In this document: positions 8,686-18,650 of the stretch, piece by piece
Position numbering within the stretch: the stretch's first letter is position 1
Layout of the letters: the number at the start of each line of letters is the position of its first letter
DNA from: Gimesia algae
GTDB lineage: Bacteria > Planctomycetota > Planctomycetia > Planctomycetales > Planctomycetaceae
Length of the DNA stretch: 64,000 nucleotides
Direction: 5' to 3'
Assembly: GCF_007746795.1 (NCBI RefSeq)
Contig: NZ_CP036343.1
Location: forward strand, 1,740,531 to 1,804,530
Notes under the pieces: model-generated
What the model was told of the DNA's origin: nothing
Seen by the model: the letters and a program-made list of their open reading frames with translations, nothing else
Database searches by the model: none
Made by a program: the position numbers and the translations under genes

Positions 8686-11600
8686 TCAGGTCTGTATCTG
8701 CACGGGGCCTGACACGGGATCCTCATGTTTATTATAGTCAGCTCCCTCTTCCTTTCCATCCATTTTACGAATCCAGGGTTCATCTGCTTTGGCCCCCAGT
8801 GCCCGTGCATAGAGATAGTAATAAGTGGGGATCAGGAACAGTACGAGAACTGTCGCCAGCATTAAACCAAAAATCAGGCTGGCGGCCATGGGAATAATAA
8901 TTTGTGCCTGGAAGGAAGTCTCTTTTAATATCGGCGCTAAGCCGACGATTGTTGTCATGGAAGTCAGCAGAACTGGTCGAAAGCGACGACGACCTGCATC
9001 GACCAAGGCTTCGCGTAAAGGCAGACCGTCTGCCACGCGATGGTTGATAAAGTCGATCAGAACAATCGAATCATTGACCACCACTCCCGTTAACGCCACC
9101 AGCCCAAACAAAGAGAAGAGCGTCAATTCCATACCTAATATTGCGTGACCAAATACCGCACCAATAATACCCAGTGGAATGATCCCCAGTATGATTAAAG
9201 GTTGAAAGTATGATCGAAATTCGACAGTCAACAGCGCGAACATGGAAGCCAGGGCAATCAACAGACCTACAATCAGACTGTTTACAGATTCATCCGTCTG
9301 TTCCTGCTGCCCTTCCCAGCGAACCCTGACATTGGGGTAGTTTGCCAGTAACTGATCCATAAAGCCTCCCGACTTTTTCAGGGACTTTACAATCTCGCTT
9401 GCATTCCCCTCTTTTTCATTCAAATCGGATGAGACTGTAATGGATCGTTGCTGATCGATTCGATTGATTTCTGAATAGCCGCGCTGAACCGTCACGTCTG
9501 CCAGTTCAGTCAAGGGGCGTTCTGCTCCATCACCGGTTCGCACCCGAATGTCATCAAAACTCATTAAAGATCTTCGATCTTCTTCCGGATAGCGCACCAT
9601 CAGTTTGACTTCGTGTCGTCCCCGCTGCAGACGCATCACCTCTTCTCCATAGTACGTGGCACGAACCGTTTCTGCTACATCGGCCAGGGGAATTCCCATC
9701 GACCGCGCTTTATCCTTAATTTTGATTTGAAATTCCCATTTACCAGGGCTGGAATCGTCGTTGACATCTTTGACCCCCGGATAGGTTTCCAGTTCCCGCT
9801 TACAGGCTTCGACTGCCGCCTCCAGTTCGGTGATATGTTTCCCATCTGCCAATAGTTTGAATTCAATCGGCTTGCCTCCCGGCCCCATGGAAGGAGATTT
9901 GAATGTGAGTCGGTCGACACCCGGGATTTTCCCGACCCGCTCTCTCCACATATCGAGGATTTCCTCGCTGCCCAGTGTGCGTTCTTCTGCCTCCACTATT
10001 TCGACGCTGACTTTTCCGACATGGCTGCCTTCTACAGAGCCTCCCAGATTTGCCCCTGATTCATCGCGTGTCCCAAAACCGACATTACGTCGCACGAGTT
10101 TAATCAGGGAAGTACCATGTACTTTCTGATAATCCCGATTCAACGCTTCAAAATCATCCTGAATTTTACGCGTCGTTTCCCCTGTAATCGACTGCGGGGT
10201 TCCATCCGGATACTCCACCGTCGCTTCGATCATGCGGAAATCGGTTTTAGGAAAAATATTGAAAGGCGCAAACCCGCCCATAATCAATCCGGCGGACATC
10301 AGCATCAATGCTCCCGCAACTGCCAGAGCAGACGAGGGATAGTTCAAGGCCGCTTTAAGGACAGGCAGGTAGCAGCGGTCGATAAACCATTCCAGTTTTC
10401 GACTGACAAATCCCTGTTCCTGTTTTTGAAAGCTCCCGTCCGCTGGCTGTTTCGCATGTGCCAGGTGGCAGGGAAGAATAAACGTACTCTCCATCAATGA
10501 AATCAATAACATGGCGATCACCGCGATCGGCATCACCGCGATGAATTTTCCCATGATCCCGGAGACGAACAGCAATGGCATAAAAGCAATCACAGTTGTC
10601 GTAACCGAGGCACAGACAGACGGTAACACTTCGGTGGCACCATCAATGGCGGCGGTGACAAATGATTTCCCCATTTGTCGATGTTCGTAAATATTCTCAC
10701 CCACCACGATCGCATCGTCGACCACAATCCCCAGCGCCATCAGGAAAGCAAACATCGAAAGCATATTCAAAGTCTGGCCTGTATAATACAGAACCACACA
10801 AGCACCAAACATCGAAATGGGAATCCCCAGCGCCACCCAGAATGCCAGCCGGAATTCCAGAAATATCGCCAGTGTGATAAATACCAGAATCAGCCCCTGT
10901 AACCCGTTTCGGGTCAGCAGGTCCATACGGTCACGCACATCCACTGACTGGTCTTTCCATAATTTCAGCGAATACCCGGCAGGCAGTTTGGCAGTTTCGA
11001 CGAAAGCCCGTACCTCTTCCACAATCGCCAGTAGATCTTCCTGAGCGGTCCGTTCCACGGCAACCGACAAAGCCGGCTTGCCATTGATTTCACTGATCAT
11101 GGTCGTATCAGCAAATTCATCCTGAACGTGTCCCAGGTCCCCCACTGTCAGCACAACCCCGCCCGGTTCAGTGACGAGGGGGATCTTTTCAATTTCTCTA
11201 CCGGTCAGATGTTTATTTTTTCCGCGTACTAATACGACCTCAGAAACGGTATTCAGCTTCCCCCCGGGCAGCTCCATATTTTCTCTGCGTACGGTCCTCG
11301 CTACATCCTGTAATGTCAGCCCATATTTCCGCAGGGTGGCTTCAGGGATTTCGATATCAATCTGATAATCGCGTGCCCCGGCAATATTGGCTTGAGATAC
11401 CGATTTCAGCTTCATCAAATCATCACGAATTTTTTCTGCCAGTTCACGCAGTTCCAAAGCGCTATTCTCGTCCTCGATCCCCGGACCAATCACGGCAACT
11501 TCAATTGCTACCTGCCGAAACGTGATCTGCTGAATTTCCGGATCTTCCGCCAGCTCCGGAAAACTGGGAATGCGATCGATTTCAGAGCGAACCTCGTTCA

Positions 11601-11919
11601 GAATTTTCTGCACATCGGGTACATCTGCCCTTAATTCGAGAACAATAGACCCTGATCCTTCATTGGCAATGGACGTCATCTTTTTAATGCCGTCAATCGC
11701 GCGAACGGCCTCTTCCATCTTCTGGCAGATGCCTTCTTCGACTTCATCGGGACTGGCGCCCGGATAAGGCACCGAGACCAGAATGATTTCCAGTTCAAAT
11801 TCCGGAAAGACTTCACGCCGCATCATCATCAGTGAAACCAGGCCGACCCCCAGTACTGTGACCATCAGCGTATTCATCGCTGGGGAATTATTGATGGCCC
11901 ATTTGATGATCGACCTCAT
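8686..11919 (-). CDS. RND efflux pump, inner-membrane permease
   Basis: A 1077-residue AcrB-type proton-driven exporter of the resistance-nodulation-division superfamily. It has the usual two halves, each with a first helix, a large periplasmic loop and five to six further helices. The TM4 proton-relay pair is intact (VDDAIVV, Asp401 and Asp402). In TM10 the lysine of E. coli AcrB is replaced by Asn949 in VVVNDSIVLIDF, as in many non-enterobacterial RND proteins. The ATG overlaps the adaptor stop by four bases, so adaptor and pump are co-translated; the TetR-like gene lies upstream on the same strand. No outer-membrane channel gene is nearby. The substrate is unknown; drugs, detergents or lipids are the usual possibilities. 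Confidence 0.93.
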   Translation of the reverse strand: MRSIIKWAINNSPAMNTLMVTVLGVGLVSLMMMRREVFPEFELEIILVSVPYPGASPDEVEEGICQKMEEAVRAIDGIKKMTSIANEGSGSIVLELRADVPDVQKILNEVRSEIDRIPSFPELAEDPEIQQITFRQVAIEVAVIGPGIEDENSALELRELAEKIRDDLMKLKSVSQANIAGARDYQIDIEIPEATLRKYGLTLQDVARTVRRENMELPGGKLNTVSEVVLVRGKNKHLTGREIEKIPLVTEPGGVVLTVGDLGHVQDEFADTTMISEINGKPALSVAVERTAQEDLLAIVEEVRAFVETAKLPAGYSLKLWKDQSVDVRDRMDLLTRNGLQGLILVFITLAIFLEFRLAFWVALGIPISMFGACVVLYYTGQTLNMLSMFAFLMALGIVVDDAIVVGENIYEHRQMGKSFVTAAIDGATEVLPSVCASVTTTVIAFMPLLFVSGIMGKFIAVMPIAVIAMLLISLMESTFILPCHLAHAKQPADGSFQKQEQGFVSRKLEWFIDRCYLPVLKAALNYPSSALAVAGALMLMSAGLIMGGFAPFNIFPKTDFRMIEATVEYPDGTPQSITGETTRKIQDDFEALNRDYQKVHGTSLIKLVRRNVGFGTRDESGANLGGSVEGSHVGKVSVEIVEAEERTLGSEEILDMWRERVGKIPGVDRLTFKSPSMGPGGKPIEFKLLADGKHITELEAAVEACKRELETYPGVKDVNDDSSPGKWEFQIKIKDKARSMGIPLADVAETVRATYYGEEVMRLQRGRHEVKLMVRYPEEDRRSLMSFDDIRVRTGDGAERPLTELADVTVQRGYSEINRIDQQRSITVSSDLNEKEGNASEIVKSLKKSGGFMDQLLANYPNVRVRWEGQQEQTDESVNSLIVGLLIALASMFALLTVEFRSYFQPLIILGIIPLGIIGAVFGHAILGMELTLFSLFGLVALTGVVVNDSIVLIDFINHRVADGLPLREALVDAGRRRFRPVLLTSMTTIVGLAPILKETSFQAQIIIPMAASLIFGLMLATVLVLFLIPTYYYLYARALGAKADEPWIRKMDGKEEGADYNKHEDPVSGPVQIQT

Positions 11920-13358
11920 TCTGCGTCTCCCTCACTCACCAGCATGCCTTCATCAGCAGTGCTGAGTGGCGAGACGACAACCCGATCTCCCGGCTTCAGG
12001 CCGGAGGCACCCTGCTCGACCAGCAACTGATCACCACTCATGTCCACCACGCGAACTGTTTCAGAATGCAGTTTACCATCCCGGACGACCCACACCAGAT
12101 TTCCCGGACGAATGGCCATCTCGGGAAGTTTCAGCAGGGAAACATTCCCTTTAAGCGGAATATCAATCACGACAAACATTCCCCGTGTCAAAGGGGGGGC
12201 CCCCACAATTCGATTGGTCGGCTGCCCATTTACCAGAATGGCAGAGGGGCGTGGATCAGATACAATAATGCGACAGGGAACCGTTCTCGTTTTTTCATCA
12301 AGACCAATGCCATCGAAACGGGACAATTCACCATCCCAGACAAACTTGCGCCCGCCGAGTTCGTAGGAAACTTTGACGGGCAGTTGTGGCAGTTGGTATC
12401 CCAGATCATGACGATTGGAGGGATCGGTAGCAGTACGATTCCCCTGGGCAGCCTGAGCTGCGTGCTGCCAGAGCAGAGAGAGTTCTTCCATTCGCAGATC
12501 CGTGCTCACTTCTACGGCGGAAGTATCTTCAATTGTCACCAGCGGGTCACCGACTTTGACATAACCATCCTCCTCGACCGAATCCTCAACGATAACCCCA
12601 TTGATGGGTGAATAGATCCGGGTGCGGCTGAGATCCAGCTTGGCGCGAGACAGTTGCACTCCCACCAGGTCGCGGGCATGCATCATACGTTGTCGTTTCG
12701 AACGCAGCAGGTCGGCTTCATTAGTCAACTTCTGCAGTGCGTTGCGGGCGGCCAGTTCACCACGTTTGGCTTCTTCAAATTCGGTATCCGAAACCACATT
12801 TCTGGCTCTTAATTTTTCCACGCGATTCAAGTGTGTTTTCTGCAGATTGACTTCTTCATGCGCCAGATCAATCATCGCTTTGGAGTTATCGATTTCCACT
12901 TCCAGTTCATCGATGACATCCTGCGCCTGTGCATGTTCCTGGGTCAGCCGCTTGACTTCGAGTTCGTAGTTCTCGGGATCAATCTGGATCAACAGATTCT
13001 CTGTCCCCGATGCCGCCCGTTCCTGATCGGTTGCTTTGCGTACCAGATTCCCGACCTTGCATCCATTACGCGTCAATAAAACCCTGCCTGCCACTTCCGC
13101 CGCCAGCTTCACTTCGCGGGAAGGAACCACAGTTCCATCAACGGTTACCGTAAAACCGGAATCTGTCGGGATCACAGGCTGAGTCAAGACCAGAGGTGCG
13201 GCCTGGGCCAGTAGTTTCTGACTCTGTTCCGGTTCTTTTTTCATCGCCATTAAAACAACCAGGCTGCCACCACCTGCAGCTAAAATAATAACCGGAAGCA
13301 TGAAATGCTTCAGCTTTTTATAAAAGCTGCCTGATTTCTGATTTTTGAAGTCTGACAT
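11916..13358 (-). CDS. RND periplasmic adaptor (membrane fusion protein)
   Basis: A 480-residue adaptor that links an RND pump to an outer-membrane channel. It has an N-terminal membrane anchor (about 19-39, LPVIILAAGGGSLVVLMAM), a split lipoyl/barrel-sandwich domain (VTVDGTVVPSREVKLAAEV and later RTRIYSPINGVIVEDSVEEDG), a long alpha-hairpin between them (about 135-235) rich in Glu, Lys and Leu, and a beta-barrel/membrane-proximal C-terminus. The hairpin is somewhat long for the family. It overlaps the downstream pump gene by four bases. The 188-base gap to the TetR-like gene includes the inverted repeat AATTGAC-N14-GTCAATT (13393-13420), which may mark a separate promoter for the pump operon. 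Confidence 0.9.
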   Translation of the reverse strand: MSDFKNQKSGSFYKKLKHFMLPVIILAAGGGSLVVLMAMKKEPEQSQKLLAQAAPLVLTQPVIPTDSGFTVTVDGTVVPSREVKLAAEVAGRVLLTRNGCKVGNLVRKATDQERAASGTENLLIQIDPENYELEVKRLTQEHAQAQDVIDELEVEIDNSKAMIDLAHEEVNLQKTHLNRVEKLRARNVVSDTEFEEAKRGELAARNALQKLTNEADLLRSKRQRMMHARDLVGVQLSRAKLDLSRTRIYSPINGVIVEDSVEEDGYVKVGDPLVTIEDTSAVEVSTDLRMEELSLLWQHAAQAAQGNRTATDPSNRHDLGYQLPQLPVKVSYELGGRKFVWDGELSRFDGIGLDEKTRTVPCRIIVSDPRPSAILVNGQPTNRIVGAPPLTRGMFVVIDIPLKGNVSLLKLPEMAIRPGNLVWVVRDGKLHSETVRVVDMSGDQLLVEQGASGLKPGDRVVVSPLSTADEGMLVSEGDAE

Positions 13359-13546
13359 GATTATTTTCTATCGTGAATTGCATCACAAATGAAATTGACA
13401 ATAAACGCGAAAAGTCAATTACGAAGTATCAACAGTGATTTTTGAGTTTCAATTTCCGTCGCTCAGCATTAATGCCTTGATCCAGAAAGCTCTATTTAAT
13501 TTCGACTCAGTTTGATTAATGTTTCCCGATTGTGTACCGGGTCGGT

Positions 13547-14215
13547 TCAGAAATTGTTAAGTGTTGAAGAAGAATCCATTTCTGATGAGAGGAATTCGTG
13601 TTTCAGATTTTTGATGGCTGCCAGAGAAAACTGAAGAATATGTTCAATAATTTGTTCGGTATTGTAATGAGCTTCCTGTTCTTCCTCTCCCAGCATCAAA
13701 GTAACCAGACCGCCTGAAACACGGTAGAACTGACACTGAGCAGCGATACTGAAAACACACTGCATTCGCCGATGATCCGGTACCTCTTCTCCCAGAATCT
13801 CCAGCAGGATTTTGTCGGCGATGTTCACAAACGGACGGAACAGATCCTGAACCAGATGCTCACAGGCCCGTGTGGGCCTGAGTACTTCGCGCATTATCAG
13901 ATGATTACTCCAGGAAAGCTCCCCCGTGCCCAACATCCGTCTCACCAGTGTTTTGACCCAATCCTCTAATTTTTGTTCGGGGGGTGTATTCTCAGTCCAT
14001 TCCGGTAAAGGAGCCCGGGAAACTCCCATCTGTTTCGCCAGGCAGATCACTTCCAGGTAAAGCTGTTCTTTATCCCCAAAATAATAATTGACACTCGCCA
14101 GATTGACATCCGCTTTCTGACAGATTTCACGAACCGTCGCCTTCTCAAAGCCTTTCTCTGAGAAAACCGGTCCTGCGACCTCCAGCAGTTTTTCACGGAC
14201 ATTGATTGTGGACAT
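13547..14215 (-). CDS. TetR-family regulator, CecR-like
   Basis: A 222-residue one-component repressor. The N-terminal helix-turn-helix is clear: VFSEKGFEKATVREICQKAD, then VNLASVNYYFGDKEQLYLEVI, the form typical of the CecR (YbiH) subgroup. The C-terminal helical domain with PTRACEHLVQDLFRPFVNIADKIL and AAQCQFYRVSGG is the ligand/dimerisation part of that subgroup. I place the start at the ATG at 14215 because homology begins a few residues after it; a TTG at 14260 would add 15 residues with no family match. The gene precedes the adaptor and pump on the same strand, so it probably controls the pump and itself. Candidate operators lie 76-120 bases upstream. Confidence 0.88.
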   Translation of the reverse strand: MSTINVREKLLEVAGPVFSEKGFEKATVREICQKADVNLASVNYYFGDKEQLYLEVICLAKQMGVSRAPLPEWTENTPPEQKLEDWVKTLVRRMLGTGELSWSNHLIMREVLRPTRACEHLVQDLFRPFVNIADKILLEILGEEVPDHRRMQCVFSIAAQCQFYRVSGGLVTLMLGEEEQEAHYNTEQIIEHILQFSLAAIKNLKHEFLSSEMDSSSTLNNF

Positions 14216-14290
14216 GGTGGTATTCCGACTCTTTGTAGCGCTAACCGACCGGTCTGACAATCGAATGATTACAGCCTGATCGCGATATTC

Positions 14291-14335
14291 ATTAAACCCG
14301 CCGTTTTAAACAATTGTATTAAACAGCCGTTTAAA
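14291..14335. promoter_or_regulatory. Paired inverted repeats, likely TetR-like operator
   Basis: Two similar dyads lie side by side: ATTAAACCCGCCGTTTTAA at 14291-14309 and ATTAAACAGCCGTTTAAA at 14318-14335. Each has TTAAAC facing GTTTAA or GTTTTAA across a GC-rich centre, and the two copies start 27 bases apart. The four half-sites therefore alternate in direction. They also create a wider imperfect palindrome centred on CAATTG (14303-14324). The array is 76-120 bases upstream of the regulator's ATG. An autoregulatory binding site is the simplest reading. Confidence 0.6.
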
Positions 14336-14457
14336 TTCAAAGCAAATTTTTAAAAATCAATGTATATATTCATAAAACGCTACTATAAATTGACTTATAG
14401 CACACACAAGCACACCAGTATTGTCGAAATACCGAATATTGAGCAATTGATTCGAGA

Positions 14458-14916
14458 TCAGCTGGCGAAGCGTTCGGGACCTTCTTCGCGGATATCAAAC
14501 CGCTGAAACCCGGATTCATCAAGGCGCTGCCTGAGAAGTTCTCTCCACAATTTTTGAGGGAGTCCATTCAGAATTCCGTACAGGACCATCCCGATTGTCA
14601 GGCTGGCGACTTCGACGACGCGCATCGGCAGCGAAAATTGCTTCAAATCGGCGAATATTTCCTCGGCACTGCAGTATTCACCAAACTTTTGATCGTGGTA
14701 CATAAATTCCACGCCAGAGAAATCTTTGCTCCATTCATAGTCGAACGGACCAAATTCTCTTCTACGATGGAGTACCCAGAAGCGGGTTCCCTCAAAACGT
14801 ATTCCGTGTGTACCTTCCAAAACGAATGTTCCTGAATAGAGACTGATACTTTTGAGTGCCATGTGTGTAAGAGACCTCGTATCAACCAGATGGAAACAAA
14901 ATGGACTATAAATCAT
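14458..14916 (-). CDS. Conserved-looking protein of unknown function
   Basis: A 152-residue protein I do not recognise. The start is supported by a strong ribosome binding site, AAGGAGGAG, ten bases before the ATG at 14916. The N-terminal half is rich in aromatic and basic residues (FEGTRFWVLHRRREFGPFDYEWSKDFSGVEF), with a pattern that looks like beta-strands. The C-terminal half has an amphipathic stretch VEVASLTIGMVLYGILNGLP (about 100-119) followed by a charged tail. No signal peptide or catalytic motif is evident. It is divergent from the CCA-adding enzyme gene across about 200 bases, and 3' to it lies the TetR-like regulator region. Function unknown. Confidence 0.7.
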   Translation of the reverse strand: MIYSPFCFHLVDTRSLTHMALKSISLYSGTFVLEGTHGIRFEGTRFWVLHRRREFGPFDYEWSKDFSGVEFMYHDQKFGEYCSAEEIFADLKQFSLPMRVVEVASLTIGMVLYGILNGLPQKLWRELLRQRLDESGFQRFDIREEGPERFAS

Positions 14917-15120
14917 ACGTCATTCTCCTCCTTTTGCGAAGTCCGTTTTAGAACCTCTGGTTGGCTTCCTCTGTCCATCCAAGCCGATAAACCTTCTTTT
15001 TTTCCAGGAACCGTTGGGAACCGGAAAAAAATAACCACCATAAGTCGATAAGTATTCAGAACTTGCTATCATTATGACAACCCAGTTGTTCAACCCGGTT
15101 CGATTCAAAACACAGGATCC

Positions 15121-16389
15121 ATGAAACATTCAGAACCGTATCTTGCAGCGGTCGAGATCGTCCGCAAACTACGTGACGCAGGCTTCCAGGCCTTGTGGGC
15201 AGGCGGATGCGTACGTGATCTGCTGCTGCAGAAAGAACCCAAAGATTACGATGTCGCCACGAATGCACTGCCTGAGGAAGTGCGCACACTGTTTGGCAAA
15301 CGTCGAACTCTGGCCGTCGGTGCCAGCTTTGGAGTCATCATCGTCCGCGGACATCAGCCCGACTGCGATGTAGAGATTGCCACATTTCGCAGCGAAGGCC
15401 CTTATCTGGATGGACGGCGTCCCGAACACGTGAAATTCACCACAGCCGAAGAAGATGCCCAACGCCGTGACTTCACCATCAACGGCATGTTTTTCGATCC
15501 CATCAACGACGCGATCTTCGATTACGTAGGTGGCAAAGCTGATCTCAATCAGCACATCATTCGTGCGATTGGAAATCCTCTGGAACGAATGCAGGAGGAC
15601 AAACTCCGCCTGCTCCGCGCCATACGGTTCGCTGCCACGCTCCACTTTCAACTGGAAGAAACCACGCGTCTGGCAGTTCAGGCGATGGCAGATCAGATTA
15701 ACGTGGTCAGCCCCGAGCGGATTGCAGACGAGTTGCGTAAGATGCTGGTTCACCCGGCCCGCAGCCAGGCGATTGCCCTGGTTCAGGAAACTGGGCTGCT
15801 CAAACAGGTTCTGCCTGAACTGACTCCACTCTGGGAATCCGCAGAAAACCAAGACCTCTGGCTTCACACACTCGACCGCTTGAAACTGGTAAATACACAC
15901 AACTTTGAAACCGCTTTTGCGACACTCCTGCTGGATTTACCCGCTGCGGGTCCTGATCAGCGTCTGAATGAAATCTATGAGATCTGTAAACGTCTGCGTT
16001 TTTCCAATCATTCTCTAAACCTGGTCCACTGGCTGGTGCAGCAGCGAAACAGTCTGGAGCATGCCCCCGACATGAAGCTGTCTCGGCTCAAACGCCTGCT
16101 GGCACATGAGGATTGCCCACATCTGTTTGAATTAATTGCCGCCGATTTAAGTTCTCAAAAACAACCACTGGACGACCTTGAATTTTGCCGTCAGTATCGT
16201 GATCATACTCCCAGAGAAGTCTTGAATCCCCCTCCCCTGATCTCAGGTAATGATCTGATCGACCTGGGTATCAAATCGGGTCCTCAGTTCAAACATCTGC
16301 TGACGCAGGTTCAGGACGCCCAACTGGAAGAATTGATTCATACGCAGGACGAAGCATTTGCGCTGTTAAACCAAATACTTCAAAAATAA
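15121..16389 (+). CDS. cca: CCA-adding enzyme / poly(A) polymerase family
   Basis: Class II tRNA nucleotidyltransferase, which adds or repairs the 3' CCA of tRNA using CTP and ATP without a nucleic acid template. The 422 residues show the nucleotidyltransferase head GGCVRDLLL (28-36), the two metal-binding aspartates in DYDVAT (Asp42, Asp44), the ribose-selecting RRDFTINGM near 117-125, and the neck segment ERMQEDKLRLLRAIRFAATL (about 157-176). The C-terminal body is helical and divergent. Whether it adds CCA or poly(A) cannot be told from the fold alone; with no second homologue in the window, CCA addition is the safer reading. The next gene follows after 47 bases on the same strand. Confidence 0.9.
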   Translation: MKHSEPYLAAVEIVRKLRDAGFQALWAGGCVRDLLLQKEPKDYDVATNALPEEVRTLFGKRRTLAVGASFGVIIVRGHQPDCDVEIATFRSEGPYLDGRRPEHVKFTTAEEDAQRRDFTINGMFFDPINDAIFDYVGGKADLNQHIIRAIGNPLERMQEDKLRLLRAIRFAATLHFQLEETTRLAVQAMADQINVVSPERIADELRKMLVHPARSQAIALVQETGLLKQVLPELTPLWESAENQDLWLHTLDRLKLVNTHNFETAFATLLLDLPAAGPDQRLNEIYEICKRLRFSNHSLNLVHWLVQQRNSLEHAPDMKLSRLKRLLAHEDCPHLFELIAADLSSQKQPLDDLEFCRQYRDHTPREVLNPPPLISGNDLIDLGIKSGPQFKHLLTQVQDAQLEELIHTQDEAFALLNQILQK

Positions 16390-16436
16390 ACATCGTATTC
16401 GAAATTTCATTAACAGTCGTTCGCTAAGGTTTTCTC

Positions 16437-17540
16437 ATGGCTGATTTAGTTCGTATCGGAATCATTGGAGCAGGCGCTGTCTCCGATTACCATCATGTTC
16501 CCGGCATCAATCTTGATCCCCGCGCGGAACTGGTCTCCATCTGCGATCCGAACTCCGAACTGCTGGCCCAGCGTCAGAGCGACTGGGGAAAAACCAAAGT
16601 ATCGACGCGATTTGAAGACATGGCTGATGACCCGGATGTGGATGCCGTGATCATTGCGACTCCCAATTTCACTCATCATGAAATTGCGTTGGCCTGCATC
16701 AAAGGTGGCAAGCACGTGATGTGTGAAAAACCACTGGGATTGAACTACACCGAGTCAGCCGAAATGTATCGCGCAGCCCGTGATGCCAATCTGCGACACA
16801 TGACGGCATTCACTTATCGCTTTGCCCCTTCGATGCGATATGTGAAACACCTGGTTGAATCCGGGGCGCTGGGAGTGCCCCGACATTTTCGCAGCCAGCG
16901 TTTTCTCGACTGGCCTGAATCCAGCTGGGGTTGGCGGCAGAGTAAAAAACTGGCCGGCGCCGGTGACCTGTTTGACATGACGATCCACCGTATCGATTTC
17001 GCGCAGGATCTGCTGGGACCGATTAAAAGCATTTGTGGAGCCGTCGCTCAATTTGTTCCACGAGATAAAACAGCCGAGGGTGAAGCCTGCGAACCGTCAG
17101 AAGTAGATGACTGGTCGTCCCTGATTGGTCAGTTTGAAAACGGAGCCGTCGGTGTCTGGGAAGGCAGCACCCTGATGAAGGGCTATCACAACGATGGCTT
17201 CGGCTATGAATGGGCCGAGGTCAACGGTTCAGAAGGCTCCGCCGCCTATCAATTGACCGATCCCAACAACATCCTGATCGGAAAACCGGGGCAAACCATG
17301 GAAAAGTTACCCGTCCCCGATGAATACCTGGTGATTGACGGCAGTCCCCGCAAACCTCACGAAGGCGTTCCCAGTACGGTTTTCCGCTATGACCTGGTCT
17401 ACGAATTCGTCTCTGCGATCGTCGAAGAACGGGACGCGATTCCCGGTTTTGATCACGGTGCCTCAGCCCAACTCGTGGCTGACTCGGTACTGGAATCGTT
17501 CGACAAACGCACCTGGATCGACATTAACTGTGATCTCTGA
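16437..17540 (+). CDS. Gfo/Idh/MocA-family oxidoreductase
   Basis: A 367-residue NAD(P)-dependent dehydrogenase of the glucose-fructose oxidoreductase / inositol dehydrogenase family. The Rossmann motif GIIGAGAVSDYHH lies at 8-20, the conserved CEKPLG with catalytic Lys98 at 96-101, and the DMTIHRID segment with the likely catalytic histidine near 185. AAG-GTTTTCTC before the ATG gives a good ribosome binding site. There is no Tat or Sec signal, unlike many planctomycete members, so it should be cytoplasmic. Substrate is probably a sugar, inositol or aminosugar derivative but cannot be named. It may be co-transcribed with the CCA-adding enzyme, although their functions do not obviously connect. 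Confidence 0.9.
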   Translation: MADLVRIGIIGAGAVSDYHHVPGINLDPRAELVSICDPNSELLAQRQSDWGKTKVSTRFEDMADDPDVDAVIIATPNFTHHEIALACIKGGKHVMCEKPLGLNYTESAEMYRAARDANLRHMTAFTYRFAPSMRYVKHLVESGALGVPRHFRSQRFLDWPESSWGWRQSKKLAGAGDLFDMTIHRIDFAQDLLGPIKSICGAVAQFVPRDKTAEGEACEPSEVDDWSSLIGQFENGAVGVWEGSTLMKGYHNDGFGYEWAEVNGSEGSAAYQLTDPNNILIGKPGQTMEKLPVPDEYLVIDGSPRKPHEGVPSTVFRYDLVYEFVSAIVEERDAIPGFDHGASAQLVADSVLESFDKRTWIDINCDL

Positions 17541-17543
17541 GAC

Positions 17544-18635
17544 TTAAAATGTCAGCTGGTAACGCATTATACCCGTAGGCGAAATATCGTAATTGCCGAT
17601 ATCGGATTTGTATTCCAGCTTTCGGTTGAAAACGAATCCGACTTCCAGTTTGCTGATCATTCCGCCGGTATGTTTTGTTTCGAGACCGCCAATTAAGCGC
17701 AGATCACTATAAGTCGCGATATCATCAAAGCCTGCTGTGCCACGCCGAATTCCCCACGAGCCACCGCCAAATTCACCAGCGACATACGCCCACCGTTCGA
17801 GTTCCTCTGTTTTTTCAATACGGTACGTGTACTTGGGCTTGGGAAAAATCAATTCGAGTCGTGATCCTTCACTGAACCACATAATCATCCCCGCTGCAGG
17901 CAACATCTGAATATTTTCGCGATCCAGATACACGACTCCCATGACAAACTGCTTGGAGCGGGAGTGCACATAATAGGCAAGCCCTTTCCCGGTTATCCGC
18001 AGAGAATCGGACGTCACATTTTTGAAATCACTGTAAACTCCGGGAGCCACTTCCAGTTCATAGGACCACTTTTCGTTATGTTTTTTGAACCAGCGAAACG
18101 CCACCGAGGTATCGTAAACTCGCGCTGGTAAATCAGTCTGTATCGGTCCATCCAGATAATGCACGCCAAAATAAGGGGTCACCGAAAAACCTTCTAACCG
18201 CGGCACTTCGATTGTTTCCGACAGATTGATGCTGAAAATTCCAAGTTCATCCCCCGTTCCCGGCAACCATGTGACTCCGGCGTCTGCCTGCTTATGAGAG
18301 ATTAATGGCACAATCGCATCACAGTCGACGCAGTCATCGCCTGGGTCTGCCCAACTCTGATCGTCATCCAGCAACTGAGGCGGAATCCCCAATGCTTCTC
18401 GTGAATCAGCATCCAGCACATTGGGGATCTGGGGAGACTGGCTCACCTGTTCGATTTCAGCCTCGCGCGGCATAAAAATCGTTCGATGCTGCAGCGCTTG
18501 TGAACTGCCTGTCGCAGCATCACCACGCGACTGAACAGACGCACCTTGTGCCCATGCCGTACCATCAACACTCTCCATGCTGAGCGCACACAGGGCAACG
18601 ACCAGAAACACAACCTGGCGGGACCGAAAGAACAT
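17544..18635 (-). CDS. Secreted or outer-membrane protein, unknown function
   Basis: A 363-residue protein with a clear Sec signal (MFFRSRQVVFLVVALCALSM, cleavage likely after AWAQG). I start it at the ATG at 18635, which is preceded by GGGA at suitable distance; a TTG at 18650 would add five residues ahead of the signal peptide. After a linker rich in Gln, Asp and Pro with two cysteines in GDDCVDCDAIV, the rest alternates hydrophobic and polar residues with many aromatic residues (SYELEVAPGVYSDF, KYTYRIEKTEELERWAYVAG) and ends in Phe (MRYQLTF). That C-terminal phenylalanine and the strand pattern suggest an outer-membrane beta-barrel. Family not recognised. It converges with the preceding oxidoreductase, with three bases between stops. 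Confidence 0.65.
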   Translation of the reverse strand: MFFRSRQVVFLVVALCALSMESVDGTAWAQGASVQSRGDAATGSSQALQHRTIFMPREAEIEQVSQSPQIPNVLDADSREALGIPPQLLDDDQSWADPGDDCVDCDAIVPLISHKQADAGVTWLPGTGDELGIFSINLSETIEVPRLEGFSVTPYFGVHYLDGPIQTDLPARVYDTSVAFRWFKKHNEKWSYELEVAPGVYSDFKNVTSDSLRITGKGLAYYVHSRSKQFVMGVVYLDRENIQMLPAAGMIMWFSEGSRLELIFPKPKYTYRIEKTEELERWAYVAGEFGGGSWGIRRGTAGFDDIATYSDLRLIGGLETKHTGGMISKLEVGFVFNRKLEYKSDIGNYDISPTGIMRYQLTF

Positions 18636-18650
18636 GACCGAATTTCCCAA

